Positions 1 through 7,376 of a stretch of 17,361 bases of DNA are shown piece by piece. Origin of the DNA: Alphaproteobacteria bacterium UBA1254. GTDB lineage: Bacteria; Pseudomonadota; Alphaproteobacteria; RF32; CAG-239. The notes beneath the pieces were generated by a model, which did not search any database, had not been told where the DNA came from, and saw only the letters and a program-made list of their open reading frames with translations. Position 1 is the stretch's first letter, and every line of letters begins with the position of its first letter. Location: contig DBVW01000007.1 of NCBI GenBank assembly GCA_002308495.1, positions 1-17,361 of the forward strand. Reading direction: 5' to 3'. The translations under genes were made by a program, and so were the position numbers.

Positions 1-411
1 ACAATGTATGGCACACAAGACAACTATGAAAACTTGACAGCTGCTCAAGCTATTAAATTAGGTATTATTCCGGCTGCTATGAGAAACGGTGCATCTGCTT
101 TGGTTAACCCGTTCAAGGGCGTTGTTACAATTACAACAAGTAAATCAAATGCCAGCGCTCCTGATAACACAGCATTTTTGGTAAAATATACCGGTCTTCC
201 TTCAGAAGCTTGCATTGCTTTAGCAACAGCTGACTGGGGTTCTGGTGCTGGTTCTGGCTTTATCGGTGTAGCTGCTGATGATGCTGACGCTGCTTCTGCC
301 GCTGCTTTATACACAGGCGCAACAACAGAAGGTAAACCTTTGACAGTTGCTCAAGCTATTGAGGCTTGCGGTGATGATAACACAGCTTCTGTTGAATTGA
401 AGTTCTACTAA
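1..411 (+). CDS. Type IV pilin, PilS-like, 3' part only
   Basis: This is the C-terminal portion of what looks like a type IVb (PilS-type) pilin, the structural subunit of a surface pilus. The frame is open to the window edge, so the first ATG at base 4 is probably internal and the prepilin leader and hydrophobic N-terminal helix lie outside the window. Counting from that ATG, residues 11-43 (NLTAAQAIKLGIIPAAM, then NPFKGVVTIT) match the PilS pattern of a short helix ending in a proline and followed by a glycine-containing first strand. Two cysteines, at 70 and 122, lie where pilins form their C-terminal disulfide loop, and the protein ends in an aromatic/hydrophobic strand (VELKFY). Alanine is encoded by GCT at 22 of 28 positions and never by GCG, unlike the neighbours, which suggests high expression. 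The family call is from pattern recognition only; another pilin-like secreted subunit is possible. Confidence 0.62.
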   Translation, partial: TMYGTQDNYENLTAAQAIKLGIIPAAMRNGASALVNPFKGVVTITTSKSNASAPDNTAFLVKYTGLPSEACIALATADWGSGAGSGFIGVAADDADAASAAALYTGATTEGKPLTVAQAIEACGDDNTASVELKFY

Positions 412-443
412 TCTGAACAGAAAACTACTTGAATTAAAAAGAA

Positions 444-473
444 CGCCTCTTGACTTAAGAGGCGCTCTTTTTT
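444..473. terminator. Bidirectional terminator between pilin gene and lon
   Basis: Perfect 8 bp stem, CGCCTCTT (444-451) with AAGAGGCG (457-464), and a 5 nt loop. On + it is followed by CTCTTTTTT and ends the pilin transcript. On - it is followed by TTCTTTTTAA and ends lon. The right arm encodes the last residues of lon, and the lon stop codon (455-457) sits at the loop edge. Confidence 0.82.
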
Positions 474-2809
474 CCTTTTGTTATTTTTCGTTTAAGGGCA
501 ATATCCAAAACTTCTTTCACATTTGAAACCGCAACAAGTTTCAGACCTTTTTTGACATTGTCCGGAATTTCGGCCAAGTCTTTGACATTTTCTTTTGGGA
601 TAATCACAGTCTTAATTCCGCCTCTTAAAGCCGAAAGAAGTTTTTCTTTCAAACCGCCGATCGGAAGAACCCTTCCCTGAAGCGTGATTTCGCCTGTCAT
701 TGCAACATCTTTTCGAACCGGTATTTTTGTAAATACTGACACGAGCGTCGTAAACATCGCAATGCCCGCTGACGGACCGTCCTTCGGCGTTGCGCCTTCA
801 GGAACGTGAATATGGACATCCGTTTTTTCAAAAACTTTCGGATCAATTCCCAAATCTTTTGAATGTGCTCTCACCACGGAAAAGGCTGTATCAATTGATT
901 CTTTCATCACATCACCGAGTTTTCCTGTTTGCATGACGCGTCCTTTACCGGGCATATCAACCGCTTCAATAAAAAGAATATCTCCGCCGACTTCCGTCCA
1001 CGCCAAACCCGTTGTGACACCAATATGATCTTCTTGTTCCGCCTCTCCGAACGAAAATTTGCGAACACCAAGATATTTATCCAAATTTTGAGAATTGACC
1101 TCAATTTTGATGCATTTTTCTTTGGCCATCAAAAATTCTTTCACAGATTTTCGCGCTATTGTTGAAAGCTCACGCTCTAAGTTACGAACACCGGCTTCAC
1201 GCGTGTAATAGCGAATGATGTCGCGCACGGCATCGTCCGTAATTGTCAGCTCCGAACATTCGACGGCATTCTCTCCGAAAATCTTCGGAATGAGATGGCG
1301 CTTGGCTATTTCGAGCTTTTCATCTTCGGTATAACCCGACAGGCGAATCACTTCCATACGGTCCAATAACGGACGCGGCATATCAAGCGAATTAGCCGTG
1401 GTTACAAACATCACATCCGACAAATCATAATCAACTTCCAAATAATGGTCGTTAAATGTGGCATTCTGTTCCGGATCTAAAACTTCAAGCAACGCCGAGC
1501 TCGGATCACCGCGCCAATCGTTGCCGAGTTTGTCGATTTCATCAAGCAAAAACAGCGGATTCGACGTTCCGGCTTTTTTCATACTTTGAATAATCTTACC
1601 GGGCATTGAACCGATATATGTGCGTCTGTGGCCTCTGATTTCGGCCTCATCGCGCATACCGCCCAATGATGCCCTGATAAATTTACGTCCGGTTGCTCTC
1701 GCAATTGATTGCCCGAGCGATGTTTTACCGACACCCGGAGGACCGACAAGACACAAAATCGGACCTTTGACTTTATCATTCTTCGCACGTGATTGAACAG
1801 CCAAATATTCCACTATCCGCTCTTTGACCTTTTCCAAACCATAATGATCTTCTTCTAAAATTTGAGTCGCTTTTTCCAGGTCTTTATTGACTTTTGAATT
1901 AATTTTCCACGGAATACCCAAAATCCAATCCAAATAATTGCGCACAACGGTTGCCTCCGAACTCATTGCGCCCATCATTTTGAGTTTTTTGACTTCCGCA
2001 AGCGCTTTTTCTCGTGCTTCTTTTGAAAGTTTTGTGCTTTTGATTTTTTTCGTATAAATGCCTATTTCATCGTCTTCTTCGCCATCGTTTAATTCTTTTT
2101 GAATCGCTTTCATCTGCTCGTTCAAGTAATATTCTTTCTGGCTTTTCTCCATTTGTTTTTTAACGCGCGTCTTAATTTTGTTTTCAATTTCCATCATGGC
2201 CAGTTCGGCATTCATCAGCGCAAGCAATTTTTCAAAGCGTTCCGTTAACCCTTTTGCTTCCAAAAGAGATTGCTTATCTTCAACTTTTAAGGTTAAATGC
2301 GAGGCGATTGTGTCCGAAAGCTTGCTCATATCTTCAATTTGATGAATGGCGCTGATTACGTCAGGCGACACACGTTTGGAAGCGCGCACGTATTCTTCAA
2401 ATTGCGAAATCACAGCCCGTGATAAAGCTTCCAATTCCTGACTGTTAATCTCAACTTCAGGCAAAGCTTTGATTTCAGCCAAAATCATTTCATCGTTGAC
2501 TTCAAAATGTTCTATTTTAACACGTTCAAGCCCTTCGATTAAGACTTTGACCGTGCCGTCCGGCAGCTTTAACATCTGCAAAACGCTGCCGATTGTTCCG
2601 ACATGATAAATATCTTTATCCTGCGGATTTTCTTCAGTTGCTTTTTTCTGTGTCGCCAAAATGATTGTTGAACCCGTGTCATGCACTTTTTGCAACGCAT
2701 TAATCGATTTTTCGCGCCCCACAAAAAGCGGCACAATCATTTTCGGAAAAACAACCGTATCGCGAAGCGGCAAAACCGGATAAAGCGACTGATGAAATTC
2801 TTCAGACAT
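455..2809 (-). CDS. lon: ATP-dependent protease La (Lon)
   Basis: Cytoplasmic AAA+ serine protease that unfolds and degrades damaged proteins and short-lived regulators. With the start at 2809 it is 784 residues, the length of E. coli Lon. The substrate-binding N domain covers about residues 9-200 (YPVLPLRDTVVFP) and is followed by a helical/coiled segment around 200-285. The ATPase has Walker A GPPGVGKT at 356-363 and Walker B LFLLDEID at 419-426. The C-terminal protease holds the Ser-Lys dyad: Ser about 680 in GPSAG and Lys about 723 in GLKEK. I prefer this start to the ATG at 2848 because GGGAGAG lies just upstream and because the 2848 codon falls between the -35 and -10 of the only good promoter. 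The gene is monocistronic, convergent with the pilin gene and divergent from the lipid A operon. No motif residue appears to be missing. Confidence 0.97.
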   Translation of the reverse strand: MSEEFHQSLYPVLPLRDTVVFPKMIVPLFVGREKSINALQKVHDTGSTIILATQKKATEENPQDKDIYHVGTIGSVLQMLKLPDGTVKVLIEGLERVKIEHFEVNDEMILAEIKALPEVEINSQELEALSRAVISQFEEYVRASKRVSPDVISAIHQIEDMSKLSDTIASHLTLKVEDKQSLLEAKGLTERFEKLLALMNAELAMMEIENKIKTRVKKQMEKSQKEYYLNEQMKAIQKELNDGEEDDEIGIYTKKIKSTKLSKEAREKALAEVKKLKMMGAMSSEATVVRNYLDWILGIPWKINSKVNKDLEKATQILEEDHYGLEKVKERIVEYLAVQSRAKNDKVKGPILCLVGPPGVGKTSLGQSIARATGRKFIRASLGGMRDEAEIRGHRRTYIGSMPGKIIQSMKKAGTSNPLFLLDEIDKLGNDWRGDPSSALLEVLDPEQNATFNDHYLEVDYDLSDVMFVTTANSLDMPRPLLDRMEVIRLSGYTEDEKLEIAKRHLIPKIFGENAVECSELTITDDAVRDIIRYYTREAGVRNLERELSTIARKSVKEFLMAKEKCIKIEVNSQNLDKYLGVRKFSFGEAEQEDHIGVTTGLAWTEVGGDILFIEAVDMPGKGRVMQTGKLGDVMKESIDTAFSVVRAHSKDLGIDPKVFEKTDVHIHVPEGATPKDGPSAGIAMFTTLVSVFTKIPVRKDVAMTGEITLQGRVLPIGGLKEKLLSALRGGIKTVIIPKENVKDLAEIPDNVKKGLKLVAVSNVKEVLDIALKRKITKGKKSAS

Positions 2810-2813
2810 TAAT

Positions 2814-2820
2814 CTCTCCC
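2814..2820 (-). promoter_or_regulatory. Ribosome binding site deciding the lon start
   Basis: GGGAGAG on the - strand, 4 nt before the ATG at 2809. It supports the 784-residue start over the ATG 39 nt upstream. Confidence 0.75.
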
Positions 2821-2837
2821 TAGCATAATTTTTATAT

Positions 2838-2866
2838 AATATAGGCAATGTCTCTTAAATTGGCAA
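2838..2866 (-). promoter_or_regulatory. lon promoter
   Basis: Sigma-70-type promoter: -35 TTGCCA (2861-2866), 17 nt spacer, -10 TATATT (2838-2843). Transcription would start near 2831, giving a leader of about 20 nt to the ATG at 2809. I see no clear heat-shock (sigma-32) pattern. Confidence 0.65.
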
Positions 2867-2937
2867 CCCCCGCTTTCTTTTTAATCCACAAAACATTGAT
2901 TAAAACATTATGTAACAATTTGTTTTTCAATTTATAC

Positions 2938-2965
2938 TTGCACATTAAAAAAAAGCAGATATGAT
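2938..2965 (+). promoter_or_regulatory. Probable promoter of the lipid A operon
   Basis: -10 TATGAT (2960-2965, 5 of 6 to consensus) with a weak -35 TTGCAC (2938-2943) at 16 nt. An inverted repeat, GCACAT (2940-2945) and ATGTGC (2964-2969), overlaps both boxes and could be an operator. The lon promoter lies about 70 bp away on the other strand. Confidence 0.45.
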
Positions 2966-2998
2966 GTGCCTGTTGTTTAATTGTGTGTGGTTTTTTTT

Positions 2999-3724
2999 AT
3001 GCGCTTTTTTAAAAAAATTGCGAAATTTTCGACTGTTACACATATCGTTAGCTTTTTATGCTATTGGTATGTGCGTTTTGTTTCATTCACAACCCGTTGG
3101 GAAAAACGTGATATTAATCTCTTTTATGACAACCTAAAACAGCATAAAGGCGTTATTTTCATTGCTTGGCATGGCAGAATTGCTTTTGCGCCGTGTTTTT
3201 GGAACAGGTCTTCCAAACTTTCCGCGCTTGTCTCACCCCATCGGGACGGTCAGCTTATTGCGGGATTGCTCAAACGTTTCGGCATTGAAAATATCAGCGG
3301 TTCGACAAATGAAAATCCTCGAAGCGCCGCTGTCAGACTTTTACGCGAATTAAAAAACAATGCCAGTATCGCCATTATTCCGGATGGTCCGCGCGGTCCG
3401 TCCATGACCATGACAATGAGCCCCATTTATTATGCTAAAACGACAGGTAAACCGATTATCGGCATGACATATTCCATCGCTAAATCTAAAATTTTAGGCA
3501 AAAGCTGGGATCGTATGCTTATCCCGCTTCCTTTTCAAAAAGGAATTGTTGCCGTTACCAAACCGTTTTTTATTCCTAAAAATACGCCGAAAGAAAATTT
3601 AGAAAATTATCGCAAACAAATTGAAAATGAAATGAACAATTTGACATGGCAGCTTGATCGCGAACTCAAAATTCCGCCCATTGAACAAGGAACGTTGCCT
3701 CGAAAACATCAAAAACAATCTTAG
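2999..3724 (+). CDS. DUF374 lysophospholipid acyltransferase family protein, probably acting on lipid A
   Basis: Membrane-associated acyltransferase of the DUF374 family, 241 residues. A hydrophobic N-terminal stretch (about residues 8-31) could anchor it in the inner membrane. Family motifs are present: AWHGR with His58, SPHRDGQ at 79-85 (His81, Asp83), and IPDGPRGP at 127-134, then a conserved core to about residue 193. Some DUF374 proteins, such as LpxJ of epsilonproteobacteria, add a secondary acyl chain to lipid A. The gene opens an operon with waaA and lpxK, 8 nt upstream of waaA, so a role as a late lipid A acyltransferase is likely but inferred. Start choice: ATG 2999 gives a normal N-terminus; an in-frame TTG at 2981 would add six residues. 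Neither has a good ribosome binding site, as the leader is U-rich. Confidence 0.85.
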   Translation: MRFFKKIAKFSTVTHIVSFLCYWYVRFVSFTTRWEKRDINLFYDNLKQHKGVIFIAWHGRIAFAPCFWNRSSKLSALVSPHRDGQLIAGLLKRFGIENISGSTNENPRSAAVRLLRELKNNASIAIIPDGPRGPSMTMTMSPIYYAKTTGKPIIGMTYSIAKSKILGKSWDRMLIPLPFQKGIVAVTKPFFIPKNTPKENLENYRKQIENEMNNLTWQLDRELKIPPIEQGTLPRKHQKQS

Positions 3725-3732
3725 GACTTAAA

Positions 3733-4995
3733 ATGTTACTTAAACTATATAAAACTTTATTGACTTTTTTATATCCGCTTGCCCTCAACCGCTACATTGA
3801 AAAGCGCAAGAAAAACGGAAAAGAAGATATCAAGCGTTTCAACGAACGCTTAGGCAAAGCAAATTTGCCGCGTCCGAGAGGCAAACTTATATGGATGCAC
3901 GGCGCATCGGTCGGTGAGTCGATTTCGATGTTGCCGCTTATTCATCGTTTGCTTGAGGTTTTTCCTGATGCACACATTATGGTTACGACAGGCACGACAA
4001 CTTCTGCCGAGATTATGGCAAAAAGGCTTCCCGAGCGCGCTTTTCACCAATATTTTCCGCTTGAGCATCCGCTTTATGCGGCACGCTTTATCAGGCATTG
4101 GAAACCTGATATTGCTTTATGGTTTGAATCTGAATTTTGGCCGGCAATGCTTTCCGCGTTAAAAAGACGCAACATTCCTGTTATTTTAGTCAACGGCCGT
4201 ATTTCAAACAAGTCTTTTCGTCGTTGGCAGCAATTTGAATTTGTGATTAAAGAAATTCTGAGTTGTTTCACGCTTTGTCTCGGCCAATCAGATGAAGACA
4301 CTTATCGCTTAAAAGTTTTAGGTGCTAAAAATACGGCAAGTCTCGGCAACTTAAAATATGCGGGGCTCCCCTTACCTGTTGATGAAGAAAAGAAGAAAGA
4401 ACTTGAAAAACAATTTGTCGGACGAACGGTATGGCTCGTCAGTTCCACACACGAAGACGAAGAATCAAAAATCGGCCGTTTCTTAAACGACCTTGCGAAA
4501 AAAATTCCGAACCTTTTAACCGTTATCGTTCCGAGACACCCTCATCGCGGTGTTGAAATCAAGGAAAAACTTGAAAAAGATTTTGGTTTGAATGTTGCAC
4601 TTCGTTCGGCAGATGAAAAAATTTCGGACAAGACTGATGTTTATTTGGCTGACACAATCGGTGAACTCGGCATTTTTTACGAACTGATTGATGTTGTCTT
4701 TGTCGGCGGTTCGCTTATACCTCACGGCGGGCAGAACTTTATGGAGCCTTCAAGGTGCCGTGATGCCGTTATTGTCGGTCCGCACATGCACAATTTTACG
4801 GATGCCATGAACAGGGCCAAACGTAATGATGCCGTTATTCAGGTTAATGATGTTTTAGAATTAATTGATATGGTTGAAAAGCTTTTAAAAAATCCCGATC
4901 TTTTGGAAGCCAAGCGCAGTCTTGCTTATAACTGGGCAACAAGCGAAGCTAAGGTTTTAGACGGCATTGTTGAAAAAATTCAGGATTATATTTAA
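3733..4995 (+). CDS. waaA: 3-deoxy-D-manno-octulosonic acid (KDO) transferase
   Basis: Inner-membrane GT-B glycosyltransferase that moves KDO from CMP-KDO to the lipid A precursor, joining lipid A to the LPS core. It has 420 residues, normal for the family. A hydrophobic N-terminus (about residues 8-18) serves as a membrane anchor. The N-terminal domain has MHGASVGE at 55-62, with Glu62 matching the catalytic base of WaaA, then VTTGTTTSAE and LWFESEFWP at 129-137. The C-terminal nucleotide-sugar domain has PRHPHRG at 267-273 and GGSLIPHGGQNFMEP at 325-339. The start codon follows AGGA, which overlaps the upstream stop, so translation is probably coupled. lpxK follows after 13 nt. Whether it adds one KDO or two cannot be read from the sequence. 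Confidence 0.96.
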   Translation: MLLKLYKTLLTFLYPLALNRYIEKRKKNGKEDIKRFNERLGKANLPRPRGKLIWMHGASVGESISMLPLIHRLLEVFPDAHIMVTTGTTTSAEIMAKRLPERAFHQYFPLEHPLYAARFIRHWKPDIALWFESEFWPAMLSALKRRNIPVILVNGRISNKSFRRWQQFEFVIKEILSCFTLCLGQSDEDTYRLKVLGAKNTASLGNLKYAGLPLPVDEEKKKELEKQFVGRTVWLVSSTHEDEESKIGRFLNDLAKKIPNLLTVIVPRHPHRGVEIKEKLEKDFGLNVALRSADEKISDKTDVYLADTIGELGIFYELIDVVFVGGSLIPHGGQNFMEPSRCRDAVIVGPHMHNFTDAMNRAKRNDAVIQVNDVLELIDMVEKLLKNPDLLEAKRSLAYNWATSEAKVLDGIVEKIQDYI

Positions 4996-5008
4996 GTAAA
5001 GAACGCAG

Positions 5009-5965
5009 ATGAAAACTCCGTCATATTGGCAAAATAAAAATATCGTCTCTTCTTTGTTAACACCAATCGGCCTTTGTTATGGTGTGCTTACGGCTTTAAG
5101 GCTCAAATTCAAAAAAGGATTTAAATCACCCGTTCCAGTCATTTGCGTCGGCAACATTACAGCCGGCGGTGTCGGTAAAACGCCTGTTTCAATTGCTTTG
5201 TCCCAAATTCTAAAATCACAGGGAAAAAATCCGTTTTTTATTTCTCGCGGCTATGGCGGTAAGTTAAACGGCGTTTTGGTCGATTTGAACAAACATACGC
5301 CCGATCAGGTCGGAGACGAGCCTTTGATGCTTGCGGCCGTTGCTCCGACCGTTATTGCTCATGACAGAGGAATTGCTGCGCAAATTGCCGTTCAAAACGG
5401 TGCCGATGTTTTAATTATGGATGACGGTTTTCAAAATCCGACTTTGCAAAAAGACGTTTCGTTTTTGGTTTTTAATGGCGAACTCGGTATCGGAAACGGC
5501 AAAATTATTCCGGCCGGTCCTTTGCGCGAAAGCCTTCAGGCAGGTCTTAAACGCGCTGATGCCGTTATCTTTATCGGTAAAGATAAAAATTCATTGTTGC
5601 CGAAACTTCATAAGCCTGTTTTCAGGGCTGACATCATAGAAGAAAAACCGCAGCATGCCGAAACAAAAGTTATTGCTTTTGCCGGTATAGGATACCCTCA
5701 AAAATTCTATCATTCTCTTGAAAAATGCGGCTTAACAATCGCTAACGCCTACAGTTTTCCCGACCACCATTTTTATACCAAAGCCGAGCTCAAAAATATT
5801 ATCAAAAAAGCTTCAAAAAAGAATGTGCCGATTTATACCACATCAAAAGATTTCGTTAAAATTCCGTCTTCTTTGAAAAAACATTTTAATGTGCTGAACA
5901 TTAAAGCTGAGTTTGATAATCTGGGCGGAATACTTAAATTTTTGAAGGAACATCATGTCATTTAA
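5009..5965 (+). CDS. lpxK: Tetraacyldisaccharide 4'-kinase
   Basis: Membrane-bound P-loop kinase that phosphorylates the 4' position of the lipid A disaccharide to give lipid IVA, the step before WaaA. It has 318 residues, close to the family norm. The N-terminal hydrophobic helix (about residues 12-32) would sit in the membrane. The P-loop TAGGVGKT is at 51-58. Asp103 in VGDEP matches the catalytic Asp99 of Aquifex LpxK. MDDGFQ at 137-142 and the C-terminal FPDHH (250-254) are family signatures. The ribosome binding site is weak (AAAGAA region), so coupling to waaA is likely. The last 11 nt overlap the next gene. Confidence 0.95.
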   Translation: MKTPSYWQNKNIVSSLLTPIGLCYGVLTALRLKFKKGFKSPVPVICVGNITAGGVGKTPVSIALSQILKSQGKNPFFISRGYGGKLNGVLVDLNKHTPDQVGDEPLMLAAVAPTVIAHDRGIAAQIAVQNGADVLIMDDGFQNPTLQKDVSFLVFNGELGIGNGKIIPAGPLRESLQAGLKRADAVIFIGKDKNSLLPKLHKPVFRADIIEEKPQHAETKVIAFAGIGYPQKFYHSLEKCGLTIANAYSFPDHHFYTKAELKNIIKKASKKNVPIYTTSKDFVKIPSSLKKHFNVLNIKAEFDNLGGILKFLKEHHVI

Positions 5966-7367
5966 GCTCAAATTTCACTTACTTTTCGTTATCTGTCTGC
6001 TTGGTTTTTCAAGCCTTTCTTTTGAGCTGATTATTTTAAGACAACTGATTAATTTTGTGGGCTCGAATGCGCTGATTACATCAATCATCATGACCGTCAT
6101 TCTGCTTTTTTTATCAGTCGGATATTATATCGGTTCTGTCATATCCGTTGCCAAACATCCCATACGGCAATATATACAAAAGCTGATTATCTTTACGGTT
6201 TTTGCCTATATTCTTGCCTGTCCTTTTTATTTAATGCAGACTTATTTTTATTTTTTATATTTTATCGGCATCCGACAAACCTTAATTTTGGTTTTGCTTT
6301 TTTCTTTGGCCTTTTTATCTTTACCTTCCGCAAGCTTAGGATTTGTAACCTCCGTTATCGGTCGATATATTCACCATTTTAATGCCGATTATACCGGTCG
6401 CTTTATGGCTATCGACACAATCGGCAGCGTTTTAGGTTCTCTCGGAACGACGCTCGTTCTTATGCCTTTCTTAGGTGTTGCACACACAATTTTATTTTTA
6501 ATTCTTGCCAATATTCTTGCGTTTTTCCTGATTGTTAAAACCGCAAACATTCCGTTTTATATCACACCGATTTTAATGGCCCTGATCCTGACTGTTCTTT
6601 TTAACAATGAAAAACTAATGACCGGCTCCCAATTTTTAATCAAAGACGATGCTGTTTCGCGGCTCGAAATTTTGCCCGTAGACGAACAAGACGGCCGCTA
6701 CGTTTCAAAATTGATGAAAATAAACGGCTCTTTATCTTCGAAAGTTTCCGAAAATGAGGCGTTTAATTTTGAATATATCAATTTTATCAATCAAACGTTT
6801 ATCAAAAATTTGCCTCAAGATTACCCCCATCAAATTTTGGTTTTGGGCGCCGGCGGCTTTACAATCGGCCCAGATGATACTTTTCATCAATATACCTTTT
6901 TAGATATCGAAAAAGATTTACAAAAAATATCCGAACAACACTTTTTAGACGCCCCTTTAACACCGAACAAAAAGTTTATCGCTCGAGATGCTTATCTGTT
7001 TTTGCTCAATGATCAGAACGCTTATGATTTGATTATCATTGATGTTTATTCGGCCGTTCAAAGCATTCCTCTTAACTTTACAACGACAAATTTCTTTAAG
7101 CTTGTTAAAGCTCATTTAAAACCGGACGGCATTATGGTTGCAAACATTATTACTTCGCCAAGCTTTAAAAATGCTTTTTCAAAACGGATTGACAACACTT
7201 TGCGCGAAGCTTTGGGAAATACCCTGCAAAGAACGATTATTCAACCCTACAGCCCCTACTCTGACGAGTTGAAAAATGTTGAATATATTTATTACAACAT
7301 TCCGGAAGATCGTGCTGTTTATACTTTAGATAAAAACACTTCTTTTTATGATCAAAACAGCATATAG
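5955..7367 (+). CDS. Polytopic membrane protein with C-terminal spermidine-synthase-like domain
   Basis: 470 residues in two parts. The N-terminal part to about residue 217 is very hydrophobic, with seven or eight likely membrane helices (for example 7-27, 41-64, 77-100, 108-125, 153-172, 176-194, 199-216). The C-terminal part (about 230-450) has the Rossmann-like fold signature of spermidine synthase-type proteins: VLVLGAGGFTIG at 294-305 in place of the usual GGGDG loop, acidic FLDIEKD at 315-321, RDAYLFL at 344-350, and DVYSAVQSIP at 363-372. It keeps the first acidic residue of the usual catalytic loop but has Ser-Ala where polyamine synthases carry a second acid, so ordinary spermidine synthesis is doubtful. 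Fused membrane/SpeE-like proteins are common in bacteria, and many have no known reaction. A good AAGGA site lies inside lpxK and the genes overlap by 11 nt, so the product is probably made with LpxK. The substrate is unknown. Confidence 0.82.
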   Translation: MSFKLKFHLLFVICLLGFSSLSFELIILRQLINFVGSNALITSIIMTVILLFLSVGYYIGSVISVAKHPIRQYIQKLIIFTVFAYILACPFYLMQTYFYFLYFIGIRQTLILVLLFSLAFLSLPSASLGFVTSVIGRYIHHFNADYTGRFMAIDTIGSVLGSLGTTLVLMPFLGVAHTILFLILANILAFFLIVKTANIPFYITPILMALILTVLFNNEKLMTGSQFLIKDDAVSRLEILPVDEQDGRYVSKLMKINGSLSSKVSENEAFNFEYINFINQTFIKNLPQDYPHQILVLGAGGFTIGPDDTFHQYTFLDIEKDLQKISEQHFLDAPLTPNKKFIARDAYLFLLNDQNAYDLIIIDVYSAVQSIPLNFTTTNFFKLVKAHLKPDGIMVANIITSPSFKNAFSKRIDNTLREALGNTLQRTIIQPYSPYSDELKNVEYIYYNIPEDRAVYTLDKNTSFYDQNSI

Positions 7368-7376
7368 CTCAGATTT

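Noticed and set aside
45..314. Open frame on - opposite the pilin gene (89 codons)
   Set aside because: It mirrors the Ala-rich pilin codons, has no ribosome binding site of note, and resembles no protein.
2810..2848. A longer lon reading with 13 extra N-terminal residues from the ATG at 2848
   Set aside because: That ATG lies between the -35 and -10 of the lon promoter, so it would not be transcribed. The ATG at 2809 has a good ribosome binding site and gives the family length.
5955..7367. Canonical spermidine synthase
   Set aside because: The glycine loop and second catalytic acid differ, and half the protein is membrane helices.
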